From assembly GCF_006965485.1 (NCBI RefSeq), contig NZ_CP041360.1, forward strand, positions 6,862,501-6,926,500: a stretch of DNA of 64,000 bases. Reading direction: 5' to 3'. The notes beneath the pieces were generated by a model, which had not been told where the DNA came from, did no database searches, and saw only the letters and a program-made list of their open reading frames with translations. Made by a program: the position numbers and the translations under genes. This DNA comes from Spirosoma sp. KCTC 42546. GTDB lineage: Bacteria > Bacteroidota > Bacteroidia > Cytophagales > Spirosomataceae. Shown piece after piece: positions 8,573-16,933 of this stretch; position 1 is the stretch's first letter; each line of letters opens with the position of its first letter.

Positions 8573-8643
8573 AAGCGCGTGGCACAGGGGGCTCAGAGCT
8601 CGGATGTCAATCGCATTCCGCGCACCTTGCTCCACGCATAAAA

Positions 8644-8675
8644 AAAGCCCGCACTGAATAGTACGGGCTTTCTGC
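8644..8675. terminator. terminator between trpF and hsp20
   Basis: AAAGCCCGCAC pairs with GTACGGGCTTT (one mismatch) around a 6-nt loop. A-run precedes and T-run follows, so the hairpin can stop both converging transcripts. Confidence 0.85.
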
Positions 8676-8694
8676 TCTTGCCAGACTGCCATCA

Positions 8695-9117
8695 TTAGGC
8701 AACGGCAATCTCCTTCACCAACTTTTCCTCTTTTACTTCAATCTTGGGTAGTTCAACCGTCAAGATACCATCGGTATAAGCGGCTTTGATACCATCAGCA
8801 TTTACCGTTTTTGGTAAGCGGAAACTGCGTTCAAATGATGTAAAGCCAAATTCCTGAACGGTGAATTTCTCCGTATTTTCTTCGTTCTTCACTTCCGATT
8901 GATAGGCAATCGTCAGCTTGTTGTTTTCAACGTTAATTTTTAAGTCCTCTTTTTTCAAACCAGGCGCAGCCAGATCAAGGACAAAAGCGGTCTCGGTTTC
9001 TTTTACGTTTACGGCTGGTACGTTCGGTGTCGTGTTCTGATACCGATTGATTACCGGACGACCGTAGAATGGGTTAAAGAAAGTAGGGAAGTTGTTATAT
9101 CGAACTAAGGTTGCCAT
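8695..9117 (-). CDS. Hsp20/alpha-crystallin small heat-shock protein
   Basis: A 140-residue ATP-independent chaperone that holds unfolding proteins in the cytoplasm. A short N-terminal arm (MATLVRYNNFPTFFNPF) leads to an alpha-crystallin domain at about residues 35-135 with the conserved APGLKKEDLKI and a closing A-x-x-x-G-I-L motif seen as AAYTDGILTVELPK. The C-terminal I-x-I-like tail is VKEIAVA. The frame extends in phase to an ATG at 9162; the ATG at 9117 matches the family start, although a promoter box at 9182-9189 would allow the longer form. Confidence 0.93.
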   Translation of the reverse strand: MATLVRYNNFPTFFNPFYGRPVINRYQNTTPNVPAVNVKETETAFVLDLAAPGLKKEDLKINVENNKLTIAYQSEVKNEENTEKFTVQEFGFTSFERSFRLPKTVNADGIKAAYTDGILTVELPKIEVKEEKLVKEIAVA

Positions 9118-9450
9118 TTGCTTATTTGGTTTATTGGGTTGTTTATAATCAAACACATACATCCTTAGTCAAATGCTGTACCAAAGCTATTTTATCAAAT
9201 CATTACTGCCATTTTGTCTTAAACTATCATAAAACAGCCCAAAATTATGCCAATATGTCTCACTTAAGTACGAACTCCACTAAATCAAGGGGTAGTTGGC
9301 AGGTATTTTTTGTCATTCTATATCTTTTACGCTGAGAATCAGGCCTAGTTCACAGTTTAACCATAGTTCCAACTTGGCTTAACGGCAACAAAAACCTAAT
9401 TTTATCCCCCTCAATACAATACTTGCTCACCAAAACTTCTTGACTCTTTT
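9118..9450. other. divergent intergenic region
   Basis: This 333-base stretch separates hsp20 from the TPR gene. It is AT-rich, holds the probable hsp20 promoter at 9182-9189, and a near-consensus TAATTTTA box at about 9397 for the TPR gene. No RNA gene, repeat or heat-shock CIRCE element was seen. Confidence 0.5.
9182..9189 (-). promoter_or_regulatory. TAnnTTTG -7 box for hsp20
   Basis: On the minus strand the bases read TAGCTTTG, a full match to TAnnTTTG. It lies 64 nt before the hsp20 ATG at 9117 and 19 nt before the alternative in-frame ATG at 9162. Confidence 0.5.
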
Positions 9451-10791
9451 ATGAAGCGACTTATACTGCCGCTGGTTACTCTGTTTTTGTGCACCAGCCT
9501 CAGCCCTTCTGCCAGCGCCCAGCAAACCGCCGTTGATTTTTTCGAAAGTGGCATTACCAAAAGTAAAGCAAACGATTTTACAGGTGCACTACAGGCATTC
9601 AGCATGGCTATCACCATGAATCCCGACAATTCGGCGAGTTATTATAATCGAGGACTAGCCAAAGCCAATCTAAAGGATCATCGGGGGGCCATCCTAGACT
9701 ATGATCGTGCCATTGAACTTAATGGAAAAGATGCACTGGCTTATTTGAGCCGGGGAGTTAGCAAGAGCAAGCAAGACGACCATCGGGGTGCATTGCTGGA
9801 TTTTAGCCGGTCTATCGAACTCAACCCCGATGATCCGCAGGCGTATTACAATCGGGGCGTTAGCCGAAGCCGCATTGATCAGTACCGGGGGGCTTTGGCC
9901 GATTTTACCAAAGCCATCGAACTCGATCCAGGCAACGCGCAAACCTACTACGTGCGGGGTATTACAAAACAAAAGCTGGAAGATTTTGCCGGTAGCCTGC
10001 CCGATTTTACGAAAGTAGTTGACCTAACGCCCAAACGTCCGCAAGCGTATGCTGGACGGGGTATGTCGAAGGTTGAGTTGAACGATTTTACCGGTGCCGT
10101 AACCGACCTCAATAAGGCTATTGAACTCAGTCCCGAGGATGGTGAGTCTTTCTTCTACCGGGGGTATGCCAAAGGAAAATTAGAAGATTATAAAAGTGCA
10201 TTAGCCGATTACGATAGGGCCATTGCCCTTAAAGGTGACAATTATCGGGCTTACTACGGTCGAGGGTTCTGCCGGAGTAAACTTGGTGATCAGAAAGGTG
10301 CTGTTCAGGACTTTAATCAGGCCATTGATATGAACAATGTCAATACCGATTCAAAGGTTGTGTATAGCGGCAAGATCAGCCGTGTTACGCTCGATAAGCT
10401 ACGAGATGTGGTACAGGAACGTAACAAGATCAACGAGTTAGGCAACGAACGTGCCGAAGCTTATTTCAGTCGGGGTATTAGTAAAAACAAACAGGGCGAC
10501 CAAAAGTCGGCTATCATTGATCTTAACAAGGCTATTGAACTTAGCCCAACCTACGCCGAAGCGTATTTTAGCCGGGGCCTGATAAAATCGGCACAGGGCG
10601 ATCAACGAGCCGCCATTATGGATTGTAACAGTGCCGTTAAACTAAACCCGCGTTATGCCGAAGTGTATTACATTCGGGGAATTATCAAACACAGTCTGGG
10701 CGATGAAAACGGCGGCTGTTTAGACCTCTCTAAAGCGGGCGAGCTTGGCTATAACCCAGCCTATAAAGTAATTAGTGATTATTGTAATTAA
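9451..10791 (+). CDS. secreted TPR-repeat protein
   Basis: A 446-residue protein with a signal peptide (hydrophobic core about residues 3-20, cleavage after ASA). The mature part is made of 11 tetratricopeptide repeats of 34 residues with the consensus AYYxRGxxKxxxxDxxGAxxDxxKAIELxP. Eight run without a break, then about 35 residues of different sequence (VVYSGKISRVTLDKLRDVVQ) interrupt, then three more follow. TPR arrays form superhelical scaffolds for protein binding, here in the periplasm. The interruption could be a specific binding loop. The gene is monocistronic and ends at a hairpin. Confidence 0.85.
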   Translation: MKRLILPLVTLFLCTSLSPSASAQQTAVDFFESGITKSKANDFTGALQAFSMAITMNPDNSASYYNRGLAKANLKDHRGAILDYDRAIELNGKDALAYLSRGVSKSKQDDHRGALLDFSRSIELNPDDPQAYYNRGVSRSRIDQYRGALADFTKAIELDPGNAQTYYVRGITKQKLEDFAGSLPDFTKVVDLTPKRPQAYAGRGMSKVELNDFTGAVTDLNKAIELSPEDGESFFYRGYAKGKLEDYKSALADYDRAIALKGDNYRAYYGRGFCRSKLGDQKGAVQDFNQAIDMNNVNTDSKVVYSGKISRVTLDKLRDVVQERNKINELGNERAEAYFSRGISKNKQGDQKSAIIDLNKAIELSPTYAEAYFSRGLIKSAQGDQRAAIMDCNSAVKLNPRYAEVYYIRGIIKHSLGDENGGCLDLSKAGELGYNPAYKVISDYCN

Positions 10792-10815
10792 AGAGGAGAA
10801 AGGAGTAGAGGGACG

Positions 10816-10856
10816 AAAGGGAGAAAGGGGTTTAGATGATACCTCTTTCTCCCTTT
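10816..10856. terminator. terminator between TPR gene and AMP nucleosidase
   Basis: AAAGGGAGAAAGGGGT and ACCTCTTTCTCCCTTT form a 16-bp stem with a 9-nt loop and one G-T pair. It lies between two converging genes. Confidence 0.7.
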
Positions 10857-10907
10857 CTAATCCTTTAATCAGTTGTCATAAAATAAATTTGTCTCTTAGT
10901 TCGCTTA

Positions 10908-11678
10908 CTACTCAAACCGCAAATGCTTTACTGAATCACCGGATGATTCAAGTTCGAGCAGAGCGTCGATACCAATATCCAGGTGAACATTGACGAACTG
11001 GCCTGTCACTTTCTTATCGCTCTCTTCGGTTTTGACACCTTCTGGCACCAGTGGGTTATCAGACACGAGCAACAAGGCACCGTGTGGGATGGAGTTAACG
11101 AAACCTACCGTAAAAATCGTAGCGGTTTCCATATCGATAGCCATTGTCCGAAGTTCGCGCAGGTAATCCTTGAACTGTTCGTCGTGTTCCCAGATCCGCC
11201 GGTTGGTGGTATAAACCGTGCCTGTCCAGTAATCCAGTTCGTATTTCTTGATCGTTGACGATACTGCCCGCTGCAATCGGAAGGAAGGTAGGGCCGGAAT
11301 TTCGGGACGCATATAGTCGTTACTCGTGCCTTCGCCCCGAATAGCCGCAATTGGCAGCACCAGATCGCCGATCTGCGTTTTTTTCAACCCACCACATTTA
11401 CCTAAAAACAAAACTGCTTTTGGATTAACTGCCGACAGTAGATCCATAACCGTAGCCGCCATAGCGCTACCCATTCCGAAGTTAATAATGGTAATGTTGT
11501 TGGCCGTAGCGGTTTGCATAGCCCGGCCCAGGCCAAAAATTTCTACATCGAACTTCTTGGCAAACAACTCAACATAATTGATAAAATTGGTCAGCAAAAT
11601 GTATTCACCAAATTGCTCGATGGGTGTACCGGTGTAGCGTGGTAGCCAGTTCTGAACGATTTCTTCTTTTGTCTTCAT
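10908..11678 (-). CDS. amn: AMP nucleosidase, Bacteroidota type
   Basis: A 256-residue cytoplasmic enzyme of the nucleoside phosphorylase superfamily that hydrolyses AMP to adenine and ribose 5-phosphate, tuning adenylate pools. Motifs include INFGMGSAMAATVMDLL, VLFLGKCGGL (the phosphate/ribose-binding loop), and AIDMETATIF with the substrate-binding Met-Glu, plus LLLVSDNPLVPEG. At about 256 residues it corresponds to the short single-domain form found in Bacteroidota, not the long E. coli form with an extra N-terminal regulatory domain. It sits next to an AT-rich inverted repeat and has no purine-salvage neighbours. Confidence 0.9.
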   Translation of the reverse strand: MKTKEEIVQNWLPRYTGTPIEQFGEYILLTNFINYVELFAKKFDVEIFGLGRAMQTATANNITIINFGMGSAMAATVMDLLSAVNPKAVLFLGKCGGLKKTQIGDLVLPIAAIRGEGTSNDYMRPEIPALPSFRLQRAVSSTIKKYELDYWTGTVYTTNRRIWEHDEQFKDYLRELRTMAIDMETATIFTVGFVNSIPHGALLLVSDNPLVPEGVKTEESDKKVTGQFVNVHLDIGIDALLELESSGDSVKHLRFE

Positions 11679-11682
11679 GATT

Positions 11683-11822
11683 AGTGTAGTGGGTGAAGTG
11701 GTGAAATAAGTGAAGTAGTTATAATGGATGAAATATTAGGTAAAGTAGTATGATTCCTGGCGTTTAGTCTACTTATTGCGCTCATTTCACTTACTACACC
11801 TATTCCACCTACTTCACTAAAT
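11683..11822. repeat. imperfect inverted repeat of GTGAAGTAG-type units
   Basis: The left arm is made of degenerate GTGAAGTGG/GTGAAATAA/GTGAAGTAG units, and the right arm of TTTCACTTACTACACC/TTCCACCTACTTCACT units, which are their rough complement. The layout (short tandem units in mirrored arms, directly 5' of genes) is the same as the ATTCATT repeat at 612-706, but the sequence is different. It lies between the divergent starts of amn and the gene at 11838. Confidence 0.55.
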
Positions 11823-11825
11823 CCT

Positions 11826-11833
11826 TATCTTTG
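11826..11833 (+). promoter_or_regulatory. TAnnTTTG -7 box, leaderless
   Basis: TATCTTTG is a full match to the Bacteroidota -7 box, and only 4 nt separate it from the ATG at 11838. The transcript start is expected at or within a few bases of the start codon. Confidence 0.65.
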
Positions 11834-11837
11834 AGGT

Positions 11838-12281
11838 ATGGTCGACTTGAACCTCCCTCCTTTTGACTACAAAACTAAACAAGTCGAAGGAAAACCATAT
11901 ATTTTTGACTTACTACGCCGGAAGTACGTTCGGTTGTCGCCCGAAGAATGGGTCCGACAGCATATCGTGAACCTGTTACTAACGCATTACGCCTACCCAA
12001 AAGCGCTCATCCGCTCCGAAGGGGGGCTGAGCCTCAACCAAACACAGAAACGAACGGATGTGGTTGTGTTTGACCGTCAGGGACAACCGTTTTTGGTAGT
12101 CGAATGTAAAGCTCCTCATATTGCGCTTACGCAAACGGTTTTCGACCAGATTGCCCGCTATAATCATGTTCATCGGGCACCTTATATCGTCATTTCAAAC
12201 GGCCTGACACACTATTGCTGCTGCGTGAATCATGATACGGCTGATGTACAATTTATGGATGACTTCCCGGCATTTGTTTAA
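11838..12281 (+). CDS. HsdR N-terminal-like (HSDR_N_2) nuclease-domain protein
   Basis: A 147-residue stand-alone protein resembling the type I restriction HsdR N-terminal domain (HSDR_N_2, PF13588), a PD-(D/E)XK fold. The catalytic core is visible: RTDVVVF (the Asp), QPFLVVECKAP (Glu and Lys) and, after it, VFDQIARYNHVH, a helix like that in HsdR. No helicase domain, methylase or specificity subunit is near, so this is not a restriction system by itself. Such small proteins are common in Bacteroidota and are probably DNA nucleases with unknown role. Confidence 0.8.
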   Translation: MVDLNLPPFDYKTKQVEGKPYIFDLLRRKYVRLSPEEWVRQHIVNLLLTHYAYPKALIRSEGGLSLNQTQKRTDVVVFDRQGQPFLVVECKAPHIALTQTVFDQIARYNHVHRAPYIVISNGLTHYCCCVNHDTADVQFMDDFPAFV

Positions 12282-12381
12282 TTGAGCCCAAAGACCCAAA
12301 AATCAGTTAGTCTCAACCGCTTGCACTCTATAGTTCAGACAGCATTATCGCTCGTATAGGGTTCGTTTGGGGTTACTTTGT

Positions 12382-12418
12382 ACACAAAAAAATCCCCGAC
12401 ACCAGTGGTGCCAGGGAT
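12382..12418 (-). terminator. terminator downstream of YceI gene
   Basis: ATCCCCGACACCA pairs with TGGTGCCAGGGAT, two mismatches, one-base loop. On the minus strand it is followed by a run of seven T residues, so it fits the end of the yceI transcript. It may also serve the gene ending at 12281. Confidence 0.75.
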
Positions 12419-12439
12419 CAATATATAAAAGCGAATAGC

Positions 12440-13006
12440 TTAATTTTTAACAAGCTCGCCGGTAGCCCGGATCGTAATTTCATCGCTAACAACAGCCGCA
12501 GGAATAGTACCTAACGTAAAATCAGCGCGTTTTACTTCACCACTTACTTTAAAACCAGCTAAGGTTTTCTTGTTCATTGGGTTGGTAACTGGACCTGTAA
12601 TCGTAGCGTCAAGCGTTACGGGTTTCGTTACACCGTGCATCGTCAGATCACCTACCAGTTTGTATTTGTTACCTGATACTTTGCTAATCGACTTACTTTT
12701 AAAGGTCAATGTTGGATACTTGGTAGCGTCGAAAAAATCGGGGCTTTTCAGGTGAGCATCACGTTTTTCCTGATTCGTATAAATGCTATTTACATCGGCG
12801 GTCAGGTCGATTTGAGCATCTGAGAAATCATCTTTAGCAGACGTCATTTTCACGTCGAAATTCTGGAATTTCCCGTCAACCTCCGATAACATCATGTGCG
12901 TTACAGTGAAGGCCAGATTTGAGTGAGCTTTGTCAAGTGACCAGCTCTGAGCGAAAGCGCCCACTGACGAGAATAACAAGGCAGCAATTAAAGTTGCTTT
13001 TTTCAT
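12440..13006 (-). CDS. YceI-like periplasmic lipid-binding protein
   Basis: A 188-residue protein with a signal peptide (cleavage after AFA) and a YceI lipocalin-like beta-barrel. Family motifs are WSLDKAHSNLAFTVTHMM at the N-terminus of the mature protein, a central KSPDFFDATKYPTLTFKS, and LTMHGVTKPVTL. YceI barrels bind isoprenoid or polyprenyl lipids in the periplasm and often respond to stress. It lies 45 nt downstream of a MarR-type regulator in the same direction; this pair recurs in Bacteroidota, which suggests that the MarR protein controls it. Confidence 0.92.
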   Translation of the reverse strand: MKKATLIAALLFSSVGAFAQSWSLDKAHSNLAFTVTHMMLSEVDGKFQNFDVKMTSAKDDFSDAQIDLTADVNSIYTNQEKRDAHLKSPDFFDATKYPTLTFKSKSISKVSGNKYKLVGDLTMHGVTKPVTLDATITGPVTNPMNKKTLAGFKVSGEVKRADFTLGTIPAAVVSDEITIRATGELVKN

Positions 13007-13051
13007 TGGTAAGATATGTAAACAGTTAATTGAATTTAAAACGAGTAAACC

Positions 13052-13507
13052 CTATTCTCGAAGTCGATCGAGCAACTGGCTCAGGTAAATAGCCTCCTCT
13101 TCAGTTAGTTTATTTCGCTGTATTTCAGACCACTCCGTCTGATATACATCTAACTTATTGAGCAATGCCAATCCCTCCTCTGTAATTAGTACATCAACGG
13201 CCCGACGGTCGCTGGGGCATTCGGTGCGTAGTACGAGTTTCTTGGCAAGAAGTTTATCCACCAATCGCGACGCATTAGACATTTTATCGAGCATACGCTC
13301 TGTAATATCACTAACCTTAACCGGCTCAGGATACTGCCCACGTAAAATGCGCAACACATTATATTGTTGCAATGTCAGGCCAAATGGCTTTAACATATGC
13401 ATCTGACTGGCCGCCATCCAGTTGCTGGTAAAGATCAGGTTCACCATGACCCTGTGGTAGGGCGATTTAAATGGTGTGCTCTGTTTTATATCAGTTTCAA
13501 TGGACAT
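13052..13507 (-). CDS. MarR-family transcriptional regulator
   Basis: A 151-residue winged-helix repressor. The recognition region reads VKVSDITERMLDKMSNASRLVDKLLAKKLV and is followed by the wing, TECPSDRRAVDVLITEEG, with the DRR motif typical of MarR. The first gene of an operon with yceI. The frame begins at 13525, but the ATG at 13507 sits 4 nt after a perfect -7 box. Two direct repeats (13528-13537 and 13543-13552) overlap the promoter and are probable operators, which would make it autoregulated. The ligand is unknown. Confidence 0.92.
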   Translation of the reverse strand: MSIETDIKQSTPFKSPYHRVMVNLIFTSNWMAASQMHMLKPFGLTLQQYNVLRILRGQYPEPVKVSDITERMLDKMSNASRLVDKLLAKKLVLRTECPSDRRAVDVLITEEGLALLNKLDVYQTEWSEIQRNKLTEEEAIYLSQLLDRLRE

Positions 13508-13511
13508 GGCA

Positions 13512-13519
13512 CAAAGATA
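13512..13519 (-). promoter_or_regulatory. TAnnTTTG -7 box of marR-yceI operon, leaderless
   Basis: The minus strand reads TATCTTTG, then 4 nt, then ATG at 13507. A TGTTGC element lies about 20 nt farther upstream, near the expected -33 position. Confidence 0.65.
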
Positions 13520-13527
13520 AAACAATT

Positions 13528-13552
13528 ACATTTAATGTAGCAACATTTAATG
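13528..13552 (-). promoter_or_regulatory. probable MarR operator, two direct repeats
   Basis: ACATTTAATG occurs at 13528-13537 and 13543-13552, spaced by 15 bp. Each copy is nearly palindromic. They lie just upstream of the -7 box of marR, where a MarR dimer would block transcription. The binding itself is inference. Confidence 0.45.
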
Positions 13553-13561
13553 CAATTATTT

Positions 13562-15583
13562 TTATTGATACGGAATAATACGGGGAGCGGACAGATCAAA
13601 ATCGCGGAACCGCAGGGTTGGAACGCCCTCAAAGGCTGTTCTGAATGGGATTGTATTGCCAGGAATATTAGGATAATAAGCCAGTCGAATCTGAAAGCTG
13701 GTAAAGGTCAGGTTTTCATTTCGTAGTCGAAACCCGATCCCATATCCCTGATAAAGCGGTCCACTCAGCAAAGGTCGATCAGGAAAACTAACCAGCCCCA
13801 GGTTAACAAACGTAACAAAGGCAACCCGGAAACCGATCAGGCTCAAGCGAGAGAAAAGCACATTTTCGTAGTTGACAAACCATCGATTTGTACCTCTTAG
13901 TTGATCGCTGTTAATACCGATACCATCGGTATTAACACCACTCCCACTGCTACTTAATGAGATATACTCATTGTCGAATCGGTCAATACCGACCGTATAG
14001 CGGGTGTTGAAAAAGTGGCGCATATTCCCCCATTTGGTTTTCATGAGTGGGCTAAAATAATTGGATTCGAACGAGAAAACGGCCTGCTCTACTTTATGGT
14101 CCCGCACATAACCTCCCAAATTAACCAACCCATAGAGGTAACCAAGATGCCGGACATACTTCCCCTGCGAAAAATTCACACCGGCATATAGTCGGCGACC
14201 TAATTCAGCATTGTCGAACCCAACAGTAGCCGCCACAGACTCTCCAATTGGAACGTCCTCTGTCCGACCAAATCCATAGATAAGTACATCGCGGGTATAT
14301 TTACGTCGGGAGAATCCTACACTAAACAGCGTAGTGCGGCTGTCCTGATAAATCTGATTTGTGTCGGCGGTAACGTCGGGGCGTTTGAAATACTCATAGT
14401 TTGTATTTCGCAGGGCCACAACGAGCCGTGATCTCCCTTTTTCTTCGGTATCCCGTTGTTTATAAAACAGTCGAAACGATCGTCCTATCCACACATCGGA
14501 ATAGTTATAGCTGACAGGTACCAGCAACACACTGTCATTTCGGGTGATAAGCCTATTGTTGACCTGTGTGTGGTTTAGTTCGATAGAGCCTGCATACTTG
14601 GTATCTGGAGTCAGAAAAGGTCGATACAGTTTAACAGCTACCTGTTTCAGGTCGCGTAGGTACAACATATCGGCCTCGGCAGTTAAAAAAGTTTTTCCAA
14701 TAAAGGGCACTTTGTAGCGAGCCTGGTATTCTGTTTTCTGACGCGGATCATTCCCTGAATAGGCAAACTGGGCAAAGAGCTGATGGCCCAGGCCACGAAA
14801 ATTGACCTGATCAAAACCAACGCTGAAATTAGTAAAACCACCAAAGCCGCCGTTGGGCAACAGCGACCAGACATCCTGCGTAATCACATACACATCTACA
14901 AACTGCTGGCTGCCAGGGCGTGGCACCACCAGAATACGGGCATCGTGAAAAATAGACGTACTACGCAACAGCCGTTCATTATCGCGCAATATAGTTGGAT
15001 TCAATGCATCACCCTGCTGAAAAAGAAGATACGAGTTACGAATCACATGCTCACGTGTATTGGTGTGCACGTTGCTGCCAACTCGTTCGATCCAGTTGCC
15101 GGGTTTTCGAAGCGTATCATAAACCGTCTGGCCAAATACACCAAGTCGGCGAATGTAAATATCGCCAATAATTCGCCCCTCAAATACCTTAAATGGATTC
15201 ACTTCTATTTGGCTCACTTCGCCCGTTTGGATACGGCTGTTGTAAACGTCCCGGAATACAGCATCGTAGAGTTGGCGGGTTAGTCGGTGCTTGTACATGG
15301 AAGCTTTTAGTCGCGTATAAAAAACACTGTCCCGACGCATCAAAACGCTATCCGTTTGGGCGGTTATATGGATAGCCGCCAGCGAATCTGTTGGTCCGGT
15401 TTTAATTCCTATATGCCGAAGCGTATCAACCTGAATTTGATTGGTTGATCCTTGCCCACTCTTATTATTATGCGTTGTATCAATCTGGGCAACTGCCGAT
15501 AGGACGCATCCAAAAAAAAGTATCAGCCACACCAAAAACTGGCGCAACGCTGACTTACATTCGTTCGGATATACTTGATACAT
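13562..15583 (-). CDS. Omp85/BamA-like outer-membrane beta-barrel protein
   Basis: A 673-residue protein with an N-terminal signal sequence (hydrophobic core about residues 14-30, then AVAQ). The segment at about 120-250 has a POTRA-like part (IEVNPFKVFEGRIIGDIYIRR, then LLRSTSIFHDARILVV), and the remaining ~400 residues alternate short strands with aromatic ends, as in an Omp85 barrel (GFGGFTNFSVGFDQVNFRG, TLRFRDFDLSAPRIIPYQ). The number of POTRA domains is lower than in BamA, which suggests a TamA-like or lipid-transfer accessory barrel. The exact role is not known. It is monocistronic. Confidence 0.65.
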   Translation of the reverse strand: MYQVYPNECKSALRQFLVWLILFFGCVLSAVAQIDTTHNNKSGQGSTNQIQVDTLRHIGIKTGPTDSLAAIHITAQTDSVLMRRDSVFYTRLKASMYKHRLTRQLYDAVFRDVYNSRIQTGEVSQIEVNPFKVFEGRIIGDIYIRRLGVFGQTVYDTLRKPGNWIERVGSNVHTNTREHVIRNSYLLFQQGDALNPTILRDNERLLRSTSIFHDARILVVPRPGSQQFVDVYVITQDVWSLLPNGGFGGFTNFSVGFDQVNFRGLGHQLFAQFAYSGNDPRQKTEYQARYKVPFIGKTFLTAEADMLYLRDLKQVAVKLYRPFLTPDTKYAGSIELNHTQVNNRLITRNDSVLLVPVSYNYSDVWIGRSFRLFYKQRDTEEKGRSRLVVALRNTNYEYFKRPDVTADTNQIYQDSRTTLFSVGFSRRKYTRDVLIYGFGRTEDVPIGESVAATVGFDNAELGRRLYAGVNFSQGKYVRHLGYLYGLVNLGGYVRDHKVEQAVFSFESNYFSPLMKTKWGNMRHFFNTRYTVGIDRFDNEYISLSSSGSGVNTDGIGINSDQLRGTNRWFVNYENVLFSRLSLIGFRVAFVTFVNLGLVSFPDRPLLSGPLYQGYGIGFRLRNENLTFTSFQIRLAYYPNIPGNTIPFRTAFEGVPTLRFRDFDLSAPRIIPYQ

Positions 15584-15733
15584 TGGAAAAATAGAACGGT
15601 AATTAGAGTCGTATTTGCCGAAATGGTTTAAGCAAGCAGAAGATGAAGTTGTTTCTGTTTAATAGATAACGATTTCCTATATAACGGTTTAATTATAAAC
15701 CAATTAAAACAATAAATCATATTACCCAACAGC

Positions 15734-16255
15734 TTAACTGATTAATTGTTTCTGAAGCCAGAAATCCCGCTGACGTTCGGTACCAAACTGAAAATAATGA
15801 AAGCCGAATCGCTCGAAGCCCATTCGTTCATAGAAGGCGATGGCGCGCCCATTACGCTCCCATACACCAAGCCATACGGCGTCATAACCCTGCCCGCGCG
15901 CCCAATTGAGGCAATACTCCATGAGCATACGACCCTGTCCCTGGCCAATTTGATTTTGTAACAGATAGATTCGCTGAATCTCGATCGCATTCCGGTGCGT
16001 CATTCTTCGTGGAGGAGCATGCTGGCGTAGTTTAGCATACCCAACCGGCTGTCCGTCCGATGATTCGACCAGAAAAAAGAAGGATCTTCGGTCAGTCAGT
16101 TCAGCTTCCATAACTGGCACGCTTATGGCCGACTGAATATACTCCTCAACGAGTTCGGTGGGATTGTGGGGAGGCCCAAAAGCCTCGCGCATCGTGGTGG
16201 CTGCCAGTTCAGTTAGCGAAGCAGCGTCGGAGATAGTAGCAGATCGAATGGTCAT
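15734..16255 (-). CDS. GNAT-family N-acetyltransferase
   Basis: A 173-residue protein that transfers an acetyl group from acetyl-CoA to an amine. The acetyl-CoA pyrophosphate loop reads QNQIGQGQGRMLMEYCL (Q/R-x-x-G-x-G/A type), preceded by IEIQRIYLL and followed by LGVWERNGRAIAFYERMGFERFG, both family hallmarks. The substrate is unknown. The frame begins with an upstream in-frame start at 16279, but the ATG at 16255 (MTIRSATISD) is the typical GNAT start. It is transcribed divergently from maf. Confidence 0.85.
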   Translation of the reverse strand: MTIRSATISDAASLTELAATTMREAFGPPHNPTELVEEYIQSAISVPVMEAELTDRRSFFFLVESSDGQPVGYAKLRQHAPPRRMTHRNAIEIQRIYLLQNQIGQGQGRMLMEYCLNWARGQGYDAVWLGVWERNGRAIAFYERMGFERFGFHYFQFGTERQRDFWLQKQLIS

Positions 16256-16305
16256 AGTATACAATAAGCAATCAACCAATGTACGTAAAAACCCTGTATT
16301 TGGGT

Positions 16306-16313
16306 TAATTTTG
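16306..16313 (+). promoter_or_regulatory. TAnnTTTG -7 box for maf
   Basis: TAATTTTG matches TAnnTTTG fully and precedes the maf ATG at 16334 by 20 nt. Confidence 0.55.
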
Positions 16314-16333
16314 CGCTTCGCCTTTCTACGTAC

Positions 16334-16933
16334 ATGCTCACCTTACGCTATCCACTTGTGCTGGCTTCGGGCTCGCCCCGACGCAAACAACTGATGACCG
16401 ACGCCGGTTTTTCATTCACCATCGAAACCCGGCCTACCGACGAACTGTTTCCGCAAACCATGCCAGCGAATGAGGTGGCCGAATACCTCGCCCGTCAGAA
16501 AGCCGAGCAGTTTCTGCCTGACTTTGGCAATCGAATCATCCTCTGCGCCGATACCGTTGTGATTTTAGAGGATCAAATTCTAAACAAGCCTCAGGATGAA
16601 GCTGATGCCCGCCGGATGCTCCAGGCCTTGTCGGGACGCACGCACCGGGTTCGAACGGGGGTTGCTATTCTGTCGCCAGATTCTACTGGTGAACCCCAGC
16701 TTTATTCCTTCACCGACGAAACAAGCGTTCAGTTTGCCTCGTTGACAGATGAGGAGATTACCTATTACATCCGGGAATGCAAACCCTTTGATAAAGCGGG
16801 CTCTTATGGAGCTCAGGATTTTATTGGGTTAGTGGGTATCGAACGACTGGAGGGCTCATTTTATACGGTGATGGGACTCCCCACGCATCGGGTTTATCAG
16901 GCACTGAAACAGTATAGTACTTTGGTTAACTAG
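16334..16933 (+). CDS. maf: Maf-type nucleoside triphosphate pyrophosphatase
   Basis: A 199-residue cytoplasmic house-cleaning enzyme that hydrolyses dTTP/UTP (YhdE type) or modified nucleotides to monophosphates. The motifs are complete: LASGSPRRKQL at residues 10-20 (S12, R16, R17), ADTVV with D73 at 72-76, NKP at 84-86, GRTH at 101-104, and DKAGSYGAQD with the family Lys-Gly pair. The Q in GAQ after the DKAGSYG loop is typical of the dTTP/UTP subgroup. It is monocistronic, followed by an imperfect inverted repeat. Confidence 0.93.
   Translation: MLTLRYPLVLASGSPRRKQLMTDAGFSFTIETRPTDELFPQTMPANEVAEYLARQKAEQFLPDFGNRIILCADTVVILEDQILNKPQDEADARRMLQALSGRTHRVRTGVAILSPDSTGEPQLYSFTDETSVQFASLTDEEITYYIRECKPFDKAGSYGAQDFIGLVGIERLEGSFYTVMGLPTHRVYQALKQYSTLVN

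Noticed and set aside
11838..12281. Type I restriction system
   Set aside because: Only an HsdR N-terminal-like domain is present; no helicase, methylase or specificity genes lie near.
14783..15283. 166-codon frame antisense to the Omp85-like gene
   Set aside because: A shadow of the barrel gene; no domain and no start signal.
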